64,000 nt of DNA from Neobacillus paridis (lineage in GTDB: Bacteria > Bacillota > Bacilli > Bacillales > Cytobacillaceae), in the NCBI RefSeq assembly GCF_016765675.1, contig NZ_JAESWB010000134.1:1-64000 (forward strand). Direction: 5' to 3'. Below, piece by piece: positions 15,506 through 23,501 of this stretch. Below the pieces are notes generated by a model. That model was not told where the DNA came from and made no database searches. It was given only the letters and a program-made list of their open reading frames with translations. Both the position numbers and the translations under genes were made by a program. Every line of letters begins with the position of its first letter. Position 1 is the first letter of the stretch.

Positions 15506-15559
15506 ATTAAGGAATATGAAGTTGTCGGATCAGAGTTGACCAAGATTCCTTTCTTTTCT

Positions 15560-15632
15560 GGTTTGCCAAGTCAATTGAGCGTCGCCAAACGCTCATACGC
15601 CAATTCTTCCGCTGCCAACGGAAGTTTTTCTT
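15560..15632 (+). ncRNA. two-hairpin RNA segment with four GCCAA repeats and a terminator
   Basis: TGAGCGT/ACGCTCA (15576-15595) and CTTCCG/CGGAAG (15606-15624, followed by TTTTTC) are perfect hairpins. Both loops contain GCCAA, and two more GCCAA copies lie between or before the stems (15565, 15584, 15599, 15614). This looks like a protein- or RNA-binding array. It could be read by leakage from the promoter at 15395. Function unknown. Confidence 0.45.
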
Positions 15633-15635
15633 TTT

Positions 15636-16368
15636 TTCTGGACTTGTTATTTTATGTTTTAAAGCCATTCTCTCCTGTAAAAGAAAGAACGGTCTTTATA
15701 AAACAAAAAACACAGCCTTGTTGCATGATGCGAAAACATTCGCTAGAGTGTAACAACCCCACCTTTTTCTGATTTGAGTACGACAAAGAAGCGTCGAACA
15801 AGTAAAAAGGCAATAAGGGTACGTTAAATACACTCTTGGATCATCCAAGAAGGTTGTGTTCGATTTGAAACTATCAATTTGCATAAAAATCAACAAGAGA
15901 ATAGTCAAACATGAACTTCGAGCTGATAACTCTATTACTTCTGGTGATCGCTGCATTTATAAGGACATAACAATTTCTAACAAATAAGGGCAACTTCATT
16001 GTAGAATAATTTTCGTATCATTTCAACATCTTTTTTTTAAGTTTAAGAGATAGAAAGAGGAGAGTCTAGGTGTATCTATTGAAATGAAAGACTTTTCACC
16101 GCTAAAACCATCTATCGAAAAATCGACAATCATCCGGTCGATAGTGATGAAAGAGGGGGATTGTACGCTTAAAAATGAAAGAAAGTGTCAAACTCCCGAT
16201 TTCCGTCGTATGATGTCAAACAAAAAAGAGAAATTGGCCCTTGCTTTTTTTCTTTTTTTCTATTAAAATAAAATCAGAAAAACAATAGTAAGTAATAACT
16301 GAACTACACTTAAAGTGATCCTTCATTTTAGTGGGGCAACGTTATTTAACAAAAAAGGCGCAGAAAAG
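15636..16368. other. non-coding or highly decayed stretch
   Basis: No ORF with a ribosome site. Short coherent peptides appear in one frame near 15830-15990 (LGSSKKVVFDLKLSI, ELRADNSITSGDRC), suggesting a very old gene remnant. An inverted repeat CTATCGA/TCGATAG lies near 16112-16144. Nothing else recognised. Confidence 0.4.
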
Positions 16369-16397
16369 CCGCTTATCCGACGGGATAGGCGGTTTTT
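16369..16397 (+). terminator. intrinsic terminator
   Basis: GCCGCTTATCC and GGGATAGGCGG followed by TTTTT. Confidence 0.7.
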
Positions 16398-16427
16398 CAT
16401 TTTCTTTCTTTTGTTTCTTGACTGAAT

Positions 16428-16456
16428 AAATGAATATTGATAGAATAACGTTATAA
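16428..16456 (+). promoter_or_regulatory. promoter TTGACT-17-TAGAAT with direct-repeat spacer
   Basis: TTGACT, spacer GAATAAATGAATATTGA (16434-16450), TAGAAT (16451-16456). One of the clearest members of the shared promoter class. Drives the 16493 gene. Confidence 0.75.
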
Positions 16457-16492
16457 AAATGTATCGGCGATAAAATAAAAGGAGGAAAATTC

Positions 16493-16804
16493 ATGTTTGA
16501 GGCATTACCGTTTGAGATTGGAGGTTTTTCGAGAGCAGACTATAACACTGAAGTAAATTACGAGGATCCTGAAGTGCTTTTGGAATTCATCGAATATTCG
16601 GTTGTGCTGCCGGTCGTCGGATATCGCAAGGGAACTGTGGTGTTTGCGGTTGAATTCAACCAAACTCAATTTGTGCTAAAGAAGATTGAGAACAAGATAG
16701 AGGGTCTTGAAGAAATCATTTTAGCTACCTTTCCGGCAGCCAAGTTGAAGGACGCCCTTCATCACCTGGTTCATGTTGTAACAGATACAGAAATTTGTGC
16801 ATAA
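16493..16804 (+). CDS. hypothetical protein
   Basis: 103 aa, ATG after AAAGGAGGAAAA. Mixed alpha/beta (VEFNQTQFVLKKIENKIEGL), no Cys cluster until a C-terminal CA. Monocistronic with own promoter and terminator. Unknown. Confidence 0.65.
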   Translation: MFEALPFEIGGFSRADYNTEVNYEDPEVLLEFIEYSVVLPVVGYRKGTVVFAVEFNQTQFVLKKIENKIEGLEEIILATFPAAKLKDALHHLVHVVTDTEICA

Positions 16805-16816
16805 AGCCCGATATTA

Positions 16817-16857
16817 AGCACTTTCGGAGAGTTTTCTCTCTGAAGGCGCTTTTTTTA
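16817..16857 (+). terminator. intrinsic terminator
   Basis: An imperfect 14-bp stem around GGAGAG/CTCTCT ending GCGCT, followed by TTTTTTT. Confidence 0.65.
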
Positions 16858-16942
16858 TGGAATTGGGCGGTGTGAAAGATTCTGATTATTTTTATATAAT
16901 GGAATTATTAAGGAATAAAGGAATGAAATGGAGGAACACCCT

Positions 16943-17263
16943 ATGAAAAACAAAGACCCATTAACCTTTCAGAAAGGGGAAATTCTCGTTCCAAACATAT
17001 TGGTAAGGTCGAGTACAGATCTTGCCGCCATCCCAATTTTACGAGTTGAACGGGTAAAAGCCCGCACCTATGAACTGGTTTCTGCCCGAAAAGAGAACTT
17101 TGAATTAAAGAAAGCCTGCGCACACCGTATGTATATGCCCATAGATTTTCTTGTGGGACAATTGCTGGTGGAACTCCTGAAGGCAAAAGAGTCCGGTGAC
17201 AGCACAAACGAAATCCTGTTTGAAACAGCGCTGAAAAAAATTGAGGTTGAAAAACAGCTTTGA
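16943..17263 (+). CDS. hypothetical protein
   Basis: 106 aa. ATG 16943 is chosen because GGAGG (16930-16934) lies 8 nt before it; the ATG at 16928 overlaps that site. TTATATAATG around 16890-16900 is a plausible promoter. It has an N-terminal beta segment and a C-terminal helix (SFETALKKIEVEK type). Probably co-transcribed with the 17290 gene. Confidence 0.6.
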   Translation: MKNKDPLTFQKGEILVPNILVRSSTDLAAIPILRVERVKARTYELVSARKENFELKKACAHRMYMPIDFLVGQLLVELLKAKESGDSTNEILFETALKKIEVEKQL

Positions 17264-17289
17264 ACCTATAAAGAAATGGAGGTAGACCT

Positions 17290-17757
17290 ATGACAAAAGA
17301 GGCAAAAACATGGCTTACATCCATGAGGGCGTTTCCTCTTTACCAGTTCTTTTTAGAAGGAATCGAAGCCCATTGGGAATATAAGAGGCCACTCACAATG
17401 GATGAGCTTCAATTAAGAAATAGCCGCCTGTACTATATTGTGAAAGAGTCCTGTTCCATTCTCTCTTTGTCTATCAACGAAAAAAAGAGAGCGGAAAACT
17501 ATCAATCTCCCCCAAAAGAAATCAATACTTTACTGGAAGATCTTTTGGTTCTCCCTGATACCCTTGATTTTTCTCTTCCCCATCTTCCTTTTGAGAAAAT
17601 CCAACAGTCTGAAACCTTTTTAGATACGCTTCATGCGATGGATTTGGATCTTTTTTGTCTCTTACGGGAGGTTCCGTTGGATTTGGCAGACCAATTAAAT
17701 GCGAGAATGCAAAGGCGTCGTGCCTTTTTGCTGAACTATGAGGTACCTTCCGAATAG
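17290..17757 (+). CDS. hypothetical helical protein
   Basis: 155 aa, ATG after ATGGAGGT. Leu-rich, mostly helical, soluble. MTKEAKTWLTSMRAFPLYQFFLEGIEAHW begins it. No motif recognised. Confidence 0.6.
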   Translation: MTKEAKTWLTSMRAFPLYQFFLEGIEAHWEYKRPLTMDELQLRNSRLYYIVKESCSILSLSINEKKRAENYQSPPKEINTLLEDLLVLPDTLDFSLPHLPFEKIQQSETFLDTLHAMDLDLFCLLREVPLDLADQLNARMQRRRAFLLNYEVPSE

Positions 17758-17814
17758 TAAGAAGTTCTCTTTTGAATCACAAAATGTTAAAAAGCATAGC
17801 AAATAACACAAGAA

Positions 17815-17856
17815 AAAGCATGATCATTCACCTATATTGAATAGTTCATGCTTTTT
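17815..17856. terminator. bidirectional terminator
   Basis: AAAAGCATGA and TCATGCTTTT form a long stem between two convergent genes. It overlaps the 3' end of the minus-strand nuclease gene. Confidence 0.65.
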
Positions 17857-18764
17857 TCTTTTATATGAGACGTAATTCTATCCTTAACCAATTTTTCCGT
17901 TAATTCATCTTGATATGAAAAATAGACAATCCCAAGTTTATAGTAGTTACATAATTCCACTTTCTCCTGATCTTTTGTCTGCGTTTTTCGGAGACCTTCT
18001 TCTCCTCCCATATAAGCAAAGGGCTTAAAATGTTGTTCGCCTTGATACTCGATAACTAATTGTAATTCTTCAATATAAATATCAGCTCTCAAATGGTCAA
18101 TTTCATATTGATGAATGACTGTATAGTTCGGGTAGACTCTTCTGACCAATTCAAGCAACCTGATTTCCGATGTCCACCTCTTACCAATAGGAAAATATCC
18201 CATTCGACTACGAATCACATTCTCACAATAACGTATAAAATCCTTCGTGGATTGTTCATCCAACCGTTTGTCATCATTTTCAGATGTAATCAACATAGGA
18301 ACAATATCAGATGGAATTAGTTCAGGATTTAAGAGATGTCCAGTATAATCAATTCCATATTCATAAGCTAGTCCATTTATGTAATGCCCATAAATCGAAT
18401 AGAATTTGGTTCCTCCGAAGGTTTTTCCATATCCATATTTGGGAGCCACCTTATTACAAATATGACAGAGTTTATCTTTAACGGGGAGAAACTCCAAAAA
18501 TCGTTGAATCATCAAATCGTTGGATGCAACTGGAATACCAGATAACCCTCGCATCCCTAAAAGATAAACTTCTATACCTTTCTTTTGACAGGAGCAATGA
18601 AATAGTGGACTGTCTTCTGTTTGTTGAAAGGCGAAAAAAGCACCGCGTCCCCCATAATTAGATGGGTAATGTACATAAGGAAATGGTAATTCTTCTTCAT
18701 ATACGATGGTTTTCCCATTTTCTAAACTTGGAACTTCCTTTTCAGGAATAATGTTAGAACCCAT
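17832..18764 (-). CDS. putative PD-(D/E)XK-type endonuclease with Cys motifs
   Basis: 310 aa, ATG after GAGAGGTG. HCSCQKKG and LCHICNK give two Cys pairs in the first half. The second half contains DHLRADIYIEELQLVIEYQGEQHFKPF, the D...E-x-QGEQH arrangement of phage and homing PD-(D/E)XK nucleases, followed by a Lys-rich helix (KTQTKDQEKVELC). The same EYxGEQH element is found, broken, in the pseudogene at 19499. Likely a selfish or defensive DNA-cutting enzyme; target unknown. Confidence 0.7.
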   Translation of the reverse strand: MGSNIIPEKEVPSLENGKTIVYEEELPFPYVHYPSNYGGRGAFFAFQQTEDSPLFHCSCQKKGIEVYLLGMRGLSGIPVASNDLMIQRFLEFLPVKDKLCHICNKVAPKYGYGKTFGGTKFYSIYGHYINGLAYEYGIDYTGHLLNPELIPSDIVPMLITSENDDKRLDEQSTKDFIRYCENVIRSRMGYFPIGKRWTSEIRLLELVRRVYPNYTVIHQYEIDHLRADIYIEELQLVIEYQGEQHFKPFAYMGGEEGLRKTQTKDQEKVELCNYYKLGIVYFSYQDELTEKLVKDRITSHIKEKSMNYSI

Positions 18765-18941
18765 GACTTCACCTCTCCCTTCTAAAAATTATTTGTTTTT
18801 ATATTGAACATATTATCCTCTTATTAGTATAGTCTATTTAACGGTTGCAATCCTGTACCCTATTTATGTTGCTAATTAAATTTTTGTAATTCAAAAGAGA
18901 ATGTCTTATCCGAATAGGAGGGCATTTTTCTTTTGTCTTTT

Positions 18942-18970
18942 CCTAGATTTATTAAGAATAATGATATAAT
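18942..18970 (+). promoter_or_regulatory. promoter with GAATAATGA before TATAAT
   Basis: GAATAATGA (18956-18964) abuts TATAAT (18965-18970), matching the proximal half of the shared spacer. Drives the 19010 gene. Confidence 0.6.
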
Positions 18971-19009
18971 ATAAGTATAAAGGAATAAAGTAGAAAAGGA
19001 GGTATTTGT

Positions 19010-19498
19010 ATGGGAGGAAAACCGATGAATCCGGATCGATGGAAAACGGAAAAATTTGACCCGATCGCAGGAGACTATGAACTTGTAACTCCTTACGTCA
19101 AATCCACATTTCCGATAGAAATACGTCATAAGCCATGCGGAACCATCTACCCGACACTTCCAAAGAACTTTTTGAAAGGCGCAGGAAGGTGTCCGGTTTG
19201 CTGTCTATGGGAAAAATATGATCTTCCAATTCCCGTTTTTCATCCATTATCCCTTCAAGCAGACAAGCCAACTCTTTCGCCACTAACCCCACCCGATAAC
19301 CCCTACAAGCGCATGAGCATTCTCACAAAAACCAATGATCCGAATGATTCGAGAAGATTGCAAGATATTCATATTGAAAAAGAAATTCAAGATCTTCATT
19401 TGTTTGAGGGGGCTAAAAAAGAGTCAGTCTTCCGAAATGTTTTTTCACGACTAAAAGAAGCCGTGCGGAAGACATTCACGAAACACAACAAGGAGTGA
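19010..19498 (+). CDS. zinc-ribbon protein, related to homing-nuclease N-terminal regions
   Basis: 162 aa, ATG after AAAAGGAGG. IRHKPCGTIYPTLPKNFLKG followed by RCPVC is the H-x2-CG...CPxC ribbon seen in phage homing endonucleases. The C-terminal 90 residues are polar with no nuclease motif. The decayed nuclease region starts right after its stop, so it may once have been part of a longer protein or operon with it. Confidence 0.55.
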   Translation: MGGKPMNPDRWKTEKFDPIAGDYELVTPYVKSTFPIEIRHKPCGTIYPTLPKNFLKGAGRCPVCCLWEKYDLPIPVFHPLSLQADKPTLSPLTPPDNPYKRMSILTKTNDPNDSRRLQDIHIEKEIQDLHLFEGAKKESVFRNVFSRLKEAVRKTFTKHNKE

Positions 19499-20001
19499 CC
19501 AGGACGCAAAGACCGATAAAAACAACCGAAACCTACCTAATTTCCTTCGAGGATCTCGCTGTCCTCGCTGTCGTGAATCTAAAGGCGAAAAAGCCATTGT
19601 CTCCTTGCTTCTTCACTCGGAGTAAATTTTTCTGTCCAAAGAACATTTGATGATCTTATAGACAAAGGAAAGCTCAAATTTCCGCTCTCTATGATTTTGA
19701 TATTCCTCATTTTGCCCCCAATGATGTCGAACATCTAACACCAATTGCCCTCTTTGAATATGACGGGGAGTAGCACAGAATCCCGACAAGGTACACCAAA
19801 ACTCAAGACCCACATAAAAACCTTGAAAACAACCAGCGAAGAGATAGGTTGAAGGATAAATATGTCATCCAAAACAACATCCCTCTCATTTGGATCTCCG
19901 ATTTTGTGGAGCCGGAACAAGTACCCGAACGCCTCAAGCCTTACATCCTTCAGATTTTTGATCCTCACCAAGAAAACCCCCCACTCGTTACTCTGATTTA
20001 G
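19499..20001 (+). pseudogene. broken PD-(D/E)XK homing-type endonuclease
   Basis: Three frames together encode FLRGSRCPRCRESKGEKAIV (19543-19602), then FSVQRTFDDLIDKGKLKF, then LYDFDIPHF... LFEYDGE followed by TAG and HRIP... DKYVIQNNIPLIWIS to TAG at 19999. This is the CPxC ... SKGE ... EYDGEQH ... NNIPLI signature of phage homing nucleases. The TAG stands where Gln of EYDGEQH is expected. At least two frameshifts and one nonsense change. Confidence 0.75.
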
Positions 20002-20153
20002 ACTATCCCCACAAACCCAGCACATCATCAACCACATTAACACTTTTTCCTAAAACGAAAAAACTATTTTGCTTCCTGACATATCCCGTGTAAGCGCTGC
20101 ATATACTAGATTTTGCGGCAACAACCAGAGGGAACAACATGATTTTGGCATAG

Positions 20154-20190
20154 GCAGGGGAGAAATCCTCTGCTTTTTATTTTTTTGTAA
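20154..20190 (+). repeat. hairpin, near-copy of one downstream of iscB
   Basis: GCAGGGGA-GAAA-TCCTCTGC followed by TTTTTATTTTTTT. Almost the same sequence occurs at 22052-22075, right after iscB, so the two copies bracket the omega RNA-iscB unit. May be a terminator or an element end. Confidence 0.6.
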
Positions 20191-20269
20191 ATTTTTCTTT
20201 CAAAAACTAGATTCCTTTATTCTTAATATGTTACAATATTTATATAAGATAACATAGTTCTTCTGAATA

Positions 20270-20660
20270 CCCGTCAGTCTTGGCATAACTGGCGGGGCTT
20301 ATGCGAAGGAGAGAAAAGTTTTTAAACAGTTTTCTTTCCTTCGAAAAACTCTTTTCATTTTCACACATTGCTGTACACCCTAGAGATGTTCAACTATGGT
20401 TGCAATCGAACATCTCTTGAAATGCTTGTCATTTCATGTGCAACCAGCCTTGGTTCTTTTAAAGAACTCCGTTAAGACGGCTATCACACCCTCGGATGCT
20501 TCTCCAGTCCGTTGCTCTGTGGCGGGAACTAAACAGGTCGAAAGGGATAGACCAGTGAACTCGCATGACAAGCCGTTTTAACATTGGCGAAGAGAGACTG
20601 CCATTTGGCAGCGTTACGAGCCCCTAACGGGGAAACACCCCTATCTTTCGGATAGGGGAT
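20270..20660 (+). ncRNA. IscB omega RNA (HEARO-type guide RNA), left part approximate
   Basis: Lies directly upstream of iscB with no ORF. Visible helices: CCCGTCAGT/ACTGGCGGG (20270-20296); AGAGATGTTC/GAACATCTCT (20382-20417), whose loop GGTTGCA (20398-20404) can pair with TGCAACC (20439-20445) as a pseudoknot; a 12-bp helix GTTAAGACGGCT/AGCCGTTTTAAC (20471-20582); CTGCCA/TGGCAG (20598-20611); and CCCCTATC/GATAGGGG ending at 20658, 28 nt before iscB. Omega RNAs sit 5' of iscB and carry the guide at their 5' end, so the scaffold probably starts near 20378 with the guide just upstream. The 5' boundary is uncertain. Confidence 0.75.
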
Positions 20661-20686
20661 TATCATTTAAAAGAAGGTGATCTTTA

Positions 20687-22051
20687 TTGGTATTTGTATT
20701 GGATAAACACAAAAAGCCACTCATGCCGTGTTCGGAAAAACGAGCACGGAAACTTCTTAAGCAAAGAAAAGCCGTCATATATCAACTTTTCCCGTTTACC
20801 ATTCGTCTAAAAAACAACCCAACAGAGAAAACACCTTTACCAACATTACGACTAAAAATAGATCCTGGTGCAAAAATCACGGGACTTGCTGTTTTAGTTG
20901 AAGAAAGCAATATAGCCAGAGTCATTTGGCTAGGGGAATTAGTTCATAAAATAGGAATAACAGAAAAGTTAGAAGATAGAAGGAATAGACGGAGAAACAG
21001 GCGTAATCGTAAAACCCGTTACCGCGAAAAGCGATTTAACAACCGCAAACGAGAGAAAGGATGGCTTCCTCCTTCACTGGTTGCCCGCGTCAATCAAACA
21101 ATAAATACCATTGAAAAACTATGCAATCTCTTGCCTATTTCATCCATTAGCGTTGAGCATGTAAAATTCGATACACAATTGATGGAAAACCCTTATATTA
21201 AAGGAATTGAATATCAGCAAGGTACTCTTTTCGGATATGAGATCAAAGAATACTTGCTTGAAGTTTGGAACAGAACATGCGCCTATTGCGAAGGCAAATC
21301 CAAAGATCCGATTTTAAATGTGGAACACGTTATCCCTAAAAATCCAAAACAGGGCCCCTGTGGCACAAACCGCCTTCAAAATTTGGTTCTTTCTTGCCGA
21401 ACCTGTAATGAATTGAAATCCAATAAACACCCTGAAGACTGGCTTGAGGAATTAAAAAAATCCAAAAAAGAAATTGATCAAACAAGAGCTAAAAACTTGG
21501 CCGAAATCACAAAAAGAAACAACAAATCTCTTAAAGAAGCCACCTTCATGAATGCAACTCGCTGGCATCTTCTTGAAAAATTGAAACAAACCGAACTCCC
21601 AGTGGAATGTGGAACCGGCGCTAGAACGAAAATGCAACGGATTCAACACCATCTCCCAAAAACCCACTACTATGATGCTTCGTGTGTAGGCGCAAGTACC
21701 CCACAATCCCTCATTTTTAATACCGATTACGTAGAACAATGGATAGCCATTGGAAGAGGGAGCCGTCAAATCATGCAGCCGGACGCATATGGTTTCCCAA
21801 GACAATACCGCAGCAGAAACAAACAGCACTTTGGCTTTCAAACAGGTGACATTGTGGAAGTGATCCTTCCAGAGAAAAGCAAAAATGCCGGTCGCTATGT
21901 TGGTCGTGTAACCACCAGAAAAAATGGTAAATTCTATATCAATAAAGAAGACGGGAAACGATTGGATTTTTCGTACAAATATGCAAGAGTCCTTCAACGG
22001 GGTAATGGTTGGAACTATGATAAGAAAAAGCGTGAATCCATACATGCGTGA
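20687..22051 (+). CDS. iscB: IscB RNA-guided HNH/RuvC nuclease
   Basis: 454 aa, TTG start after AGAAGGTGAT. An N-terminal PLMP domain (PLMPCSEKRARKLLKQRKA) is followed by RuvC-I (LKIDPG, Asp59), an Arg-rich bridge helix (97-125), RuvC-II (SVEH, Glu157), an inserted HNH domain (CAYC 198-201, NVEH with His214, then CRTCN 237-241) and RuvC-III (HYYDA, Asp330). All expected catalytic residues are present, so it should be active. IscB proteins, ancestors of Cas9, cut double-stranded DNA guided by an omega RNA. No TnpA transposase is beside it, so it is a stand-alone or stranded copy. Length is typical. Confidence 0.95.
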   Translation: MVFVLDKHKKPLMPCSEKRARKLLKQRKAVIYQLFPFTIRLKNNPTEKTPLPTLRLKIDPGAKITGLAVLVEESNIARVIWLGELVHKIGITEKLEDRRNRRRNRRNRKTRYREKRFNNRKREKGWLPPSLVARVNQTINTIEKLCNLLPISSISVEHVKFDTQLMENPYIKGIEYQQGTLFGYEIKEYLLEVWNRTCAYCEGKSKDPILNVEHVIPKNPKQGPCGTNRLQNLVLSCRTCNELKSNKHPEDWLEELKKSKKEIDQTRAKNLAEITKRNNKSLKEATFMNATRWHLLEKLKQTELPVECGTGARTKMQRIQHHLPKTHYYDASCVGASTPQSLIFNTDYVEQWIAIGRGSRQIMQPDAYGFPRQYRSRNKQHFGFQTGDIVEVILPEKSKNAGRYVGRVTTRKNGKFYINKEDGKRLDFSYKYARVLQRGNGWNYDKKKRESIHA

Positions 22052-22075
22052 GCAGGGGAGATTTCCTCTGCTTAT
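22052..22075 (+). repeat. hairpin after iscB, near-copy of 20154
   Basis: GCAGGGGA-GATT-TCCTCTGC then TTATTATTT, beginning at the iscB stop codon. Acts as terminator or marks the right end of the mobile unit. Confidence 0.6.
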
Positions 22076-22144
22076 TATTTGTTGTTGAGTTTGTTGAGCT
22101 TTTTGATTTTTGGTGATACTATTAAGGAAAAGGAGGGATAAACA

Positions 22145-22810
22145 ATGGTACGCTTGGCAGATCAAGAGCAAGAACAACTTTGGGAAAGTGTAGAAATCCT
22201 TACAAAGATTGATAAAGAAAAAGCGAAAACCGTCTTTAAGGCAGCCGTTGAAAAAACGTTTTGGCAATTACAGTTTGCCCCAACCTTCCTGTCTTCTATT
22301 CGTTTCACTGCTCCCACAACCGATCAGCTCGTCAAACTTCGGGAAACAGAAAAACGAGTGAGAGAAGCATACAATCATGAACAGAAGATAGAAGCCTATG
22401 AGTATTTACTGGAATACATCGAGCAATTCAGCGAACTTTCAGAAGAAAATACCGCCCTTACCAGAAGAAAATTGTTAGCCTCTCTGCTTGCCCAACAAAA
22501 CAGAAGCAGAAAACCGGCTCGCATTAAACGTCCAGTCTATAAGGGTAAGATCGTTACCAGTGAGGAAGGGAAATCCTTTTATACAACCAGTGAGGCGGCT
22601 GAAAAATTAGGCTTAAGTGATCAGACAATTCGAAGAATGTGCGAGAGAGGGAGTATCCCCAAAGCCTACAAAACAGACGGGGGGCATTGGAGAATTCCGC
22701 AAGAGGCATTTATCACCACTCCAAAACATGATAAAAAGGCGCAAGAATTCTTAAGACGAATGGACATGAAAAATAAGGAAGCGGGGGACGTAGATGAATT
22801 TGATCTATGA
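22145..22810 (+). CDS. MerR/excisionase-type HTH protein, putative antitoxin
   Basis: 221 aa, ATG after AAGGAGGG. The N-terminal 120 residues are helical with charged repeats. Residues 143-190 (FYTTSEAAEKLGLSDQTIRR... DGGHWRIPQEAF) are an excisionase-family winged HTH. The gene overlaps the PIN-domain gene by 17 nt, the arrangement of HTH/PIN toxin-antitoxin pairs. It would bind the toxin and the operon promoter. Inference from context; no promoter palindrome was identified. Confidence 0.75.
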   Translation: MVRLADQEQEQLWESVEILTKIDKEKAKTVFKAAVEKTFWQLQFAPTFLSSIRFTAPTTDQLVKLRETEKRVREAYNHEQKIEAYEYLLEYIEQFSELSEENTALTRRKLLASLLAQQNRSRKPARIKRPVYKGKIVTSEEGKSFYTTSEAAEKLGLSDQTIRRMCERGSIPKAYKTDGGHWRIPQEAFITTPKHDKKAQEFLRRMDMKNKEAGDVDEFDL

Positions 22811-23396
22811 TGCTCCGCGTCCTCCTAAAGTTTTGATTGATACCACGGTCTTGTGCGGAGCCATCCGAATGAGCGGGGTAAATCGAACCATTTTGCAATC
22901 CGCCCAATTAAAGGGGTTATTTCAACCCGTCTTTTCCAAAGTAGGGCTATTTGAGTTTCTTTATAAAACTACCGTCGATGGGCTTGGAAGAGGAAATAAG
23001 AAAGTGATTTATGAATGGGGGGAAGCGGAGGAGTTCCTGGACTTATTCGTGTACCCCCTTTTAAAACAATATTCCACTATTCCTGTTAACAGTATAGTTG
23101 GAAGATATACCGTCGAAGCATATATCAAAGGACACCGGCCGATTGGAGAGGTTTTGGTGGAGTTAAGCGGCTGCGACGAAGAAACAGCCAGAAAAATCGT
23201 TGCAAACCAAGAAATGAAAGAACCTCTCCAACACTTTGACCCCAAAGATTTTTACGTGTGGGTGACAGCTATTCAAGAAGAATGTGATTACATACTTACG
23301 AGCAACCATCGTCGTTTTCCATCTGAAATTGGCCCGATTAAGCGGATTCATCCAAGCGATTTCTATGAGCATTTATCCAATCCGTTCATGTCTTGA
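22794..23396 (+). CDS. PIN-domain protein, putative toxin nuclease
   Basis: 200 aa, ATG inside the end of the HTH gene. VLIDTTVLCGAI carries the first acidic residue (Asp16), GLFEFL the second, and FDPKDFYVWVTAIQEECDYILTSN the third and fourth positions, so the PIN active site looks complete. PIN toxins cleave RNA. Translationally coupled to the upstream antitoxin candidate and closed by a terminator. It may stabilise the plasmid by post-segregational killing. Confidence 0.8.
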   Translation: MNLIYDAPRPPKVLIDTTVLCGAIRMSGVNRTILQSAQLKGLFQPVFSKVGLFEFLYKTTVDGLGRGNKKVIYEWGEAEEFLDLFVYPLLKQYSTIPVNSIVGRYTVEAYIKGHRPIGEVLVELSGCDEETARKIVANQEMKEPLQHFDPKDFYVWVTAIQEECDYILTSNHRRFPSEIGPIKRIHPSDFYEHLSNPFMS

Positions 23397-23422
23397 CCCT
23401 TATCTCTCGATAGGGGTTTTTG
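23396..23422 (+). terminator. intrinsic terminator of HTH/PIN operon
   Basis: ACCCTTATC-TCTC-GATAGGGGT followed by TTTT. Confidence 0.75.
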
Positions 23423-23501
23423 TATTTTCCTAGATTTTCTTCTGTTTTTTATGATACACTGTTCATATATTATTCATGTATTCCAAAAAGGAAGTGTTTT
23501 T

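Noticed and set aside
15485..15772. 95-codon frame downstream of the divergent promoter
   Set aside because: It runs through two perfect hairpins with T tracts and lacks a ribosome site; an RNA is more likely.
21452..22267. 271-codon open frame antisense to iscB
   Set aside because: It lies opposite a clearly coding gene, has unusual composition (Cys/Phe-rich), no ribosome site and matches no family.
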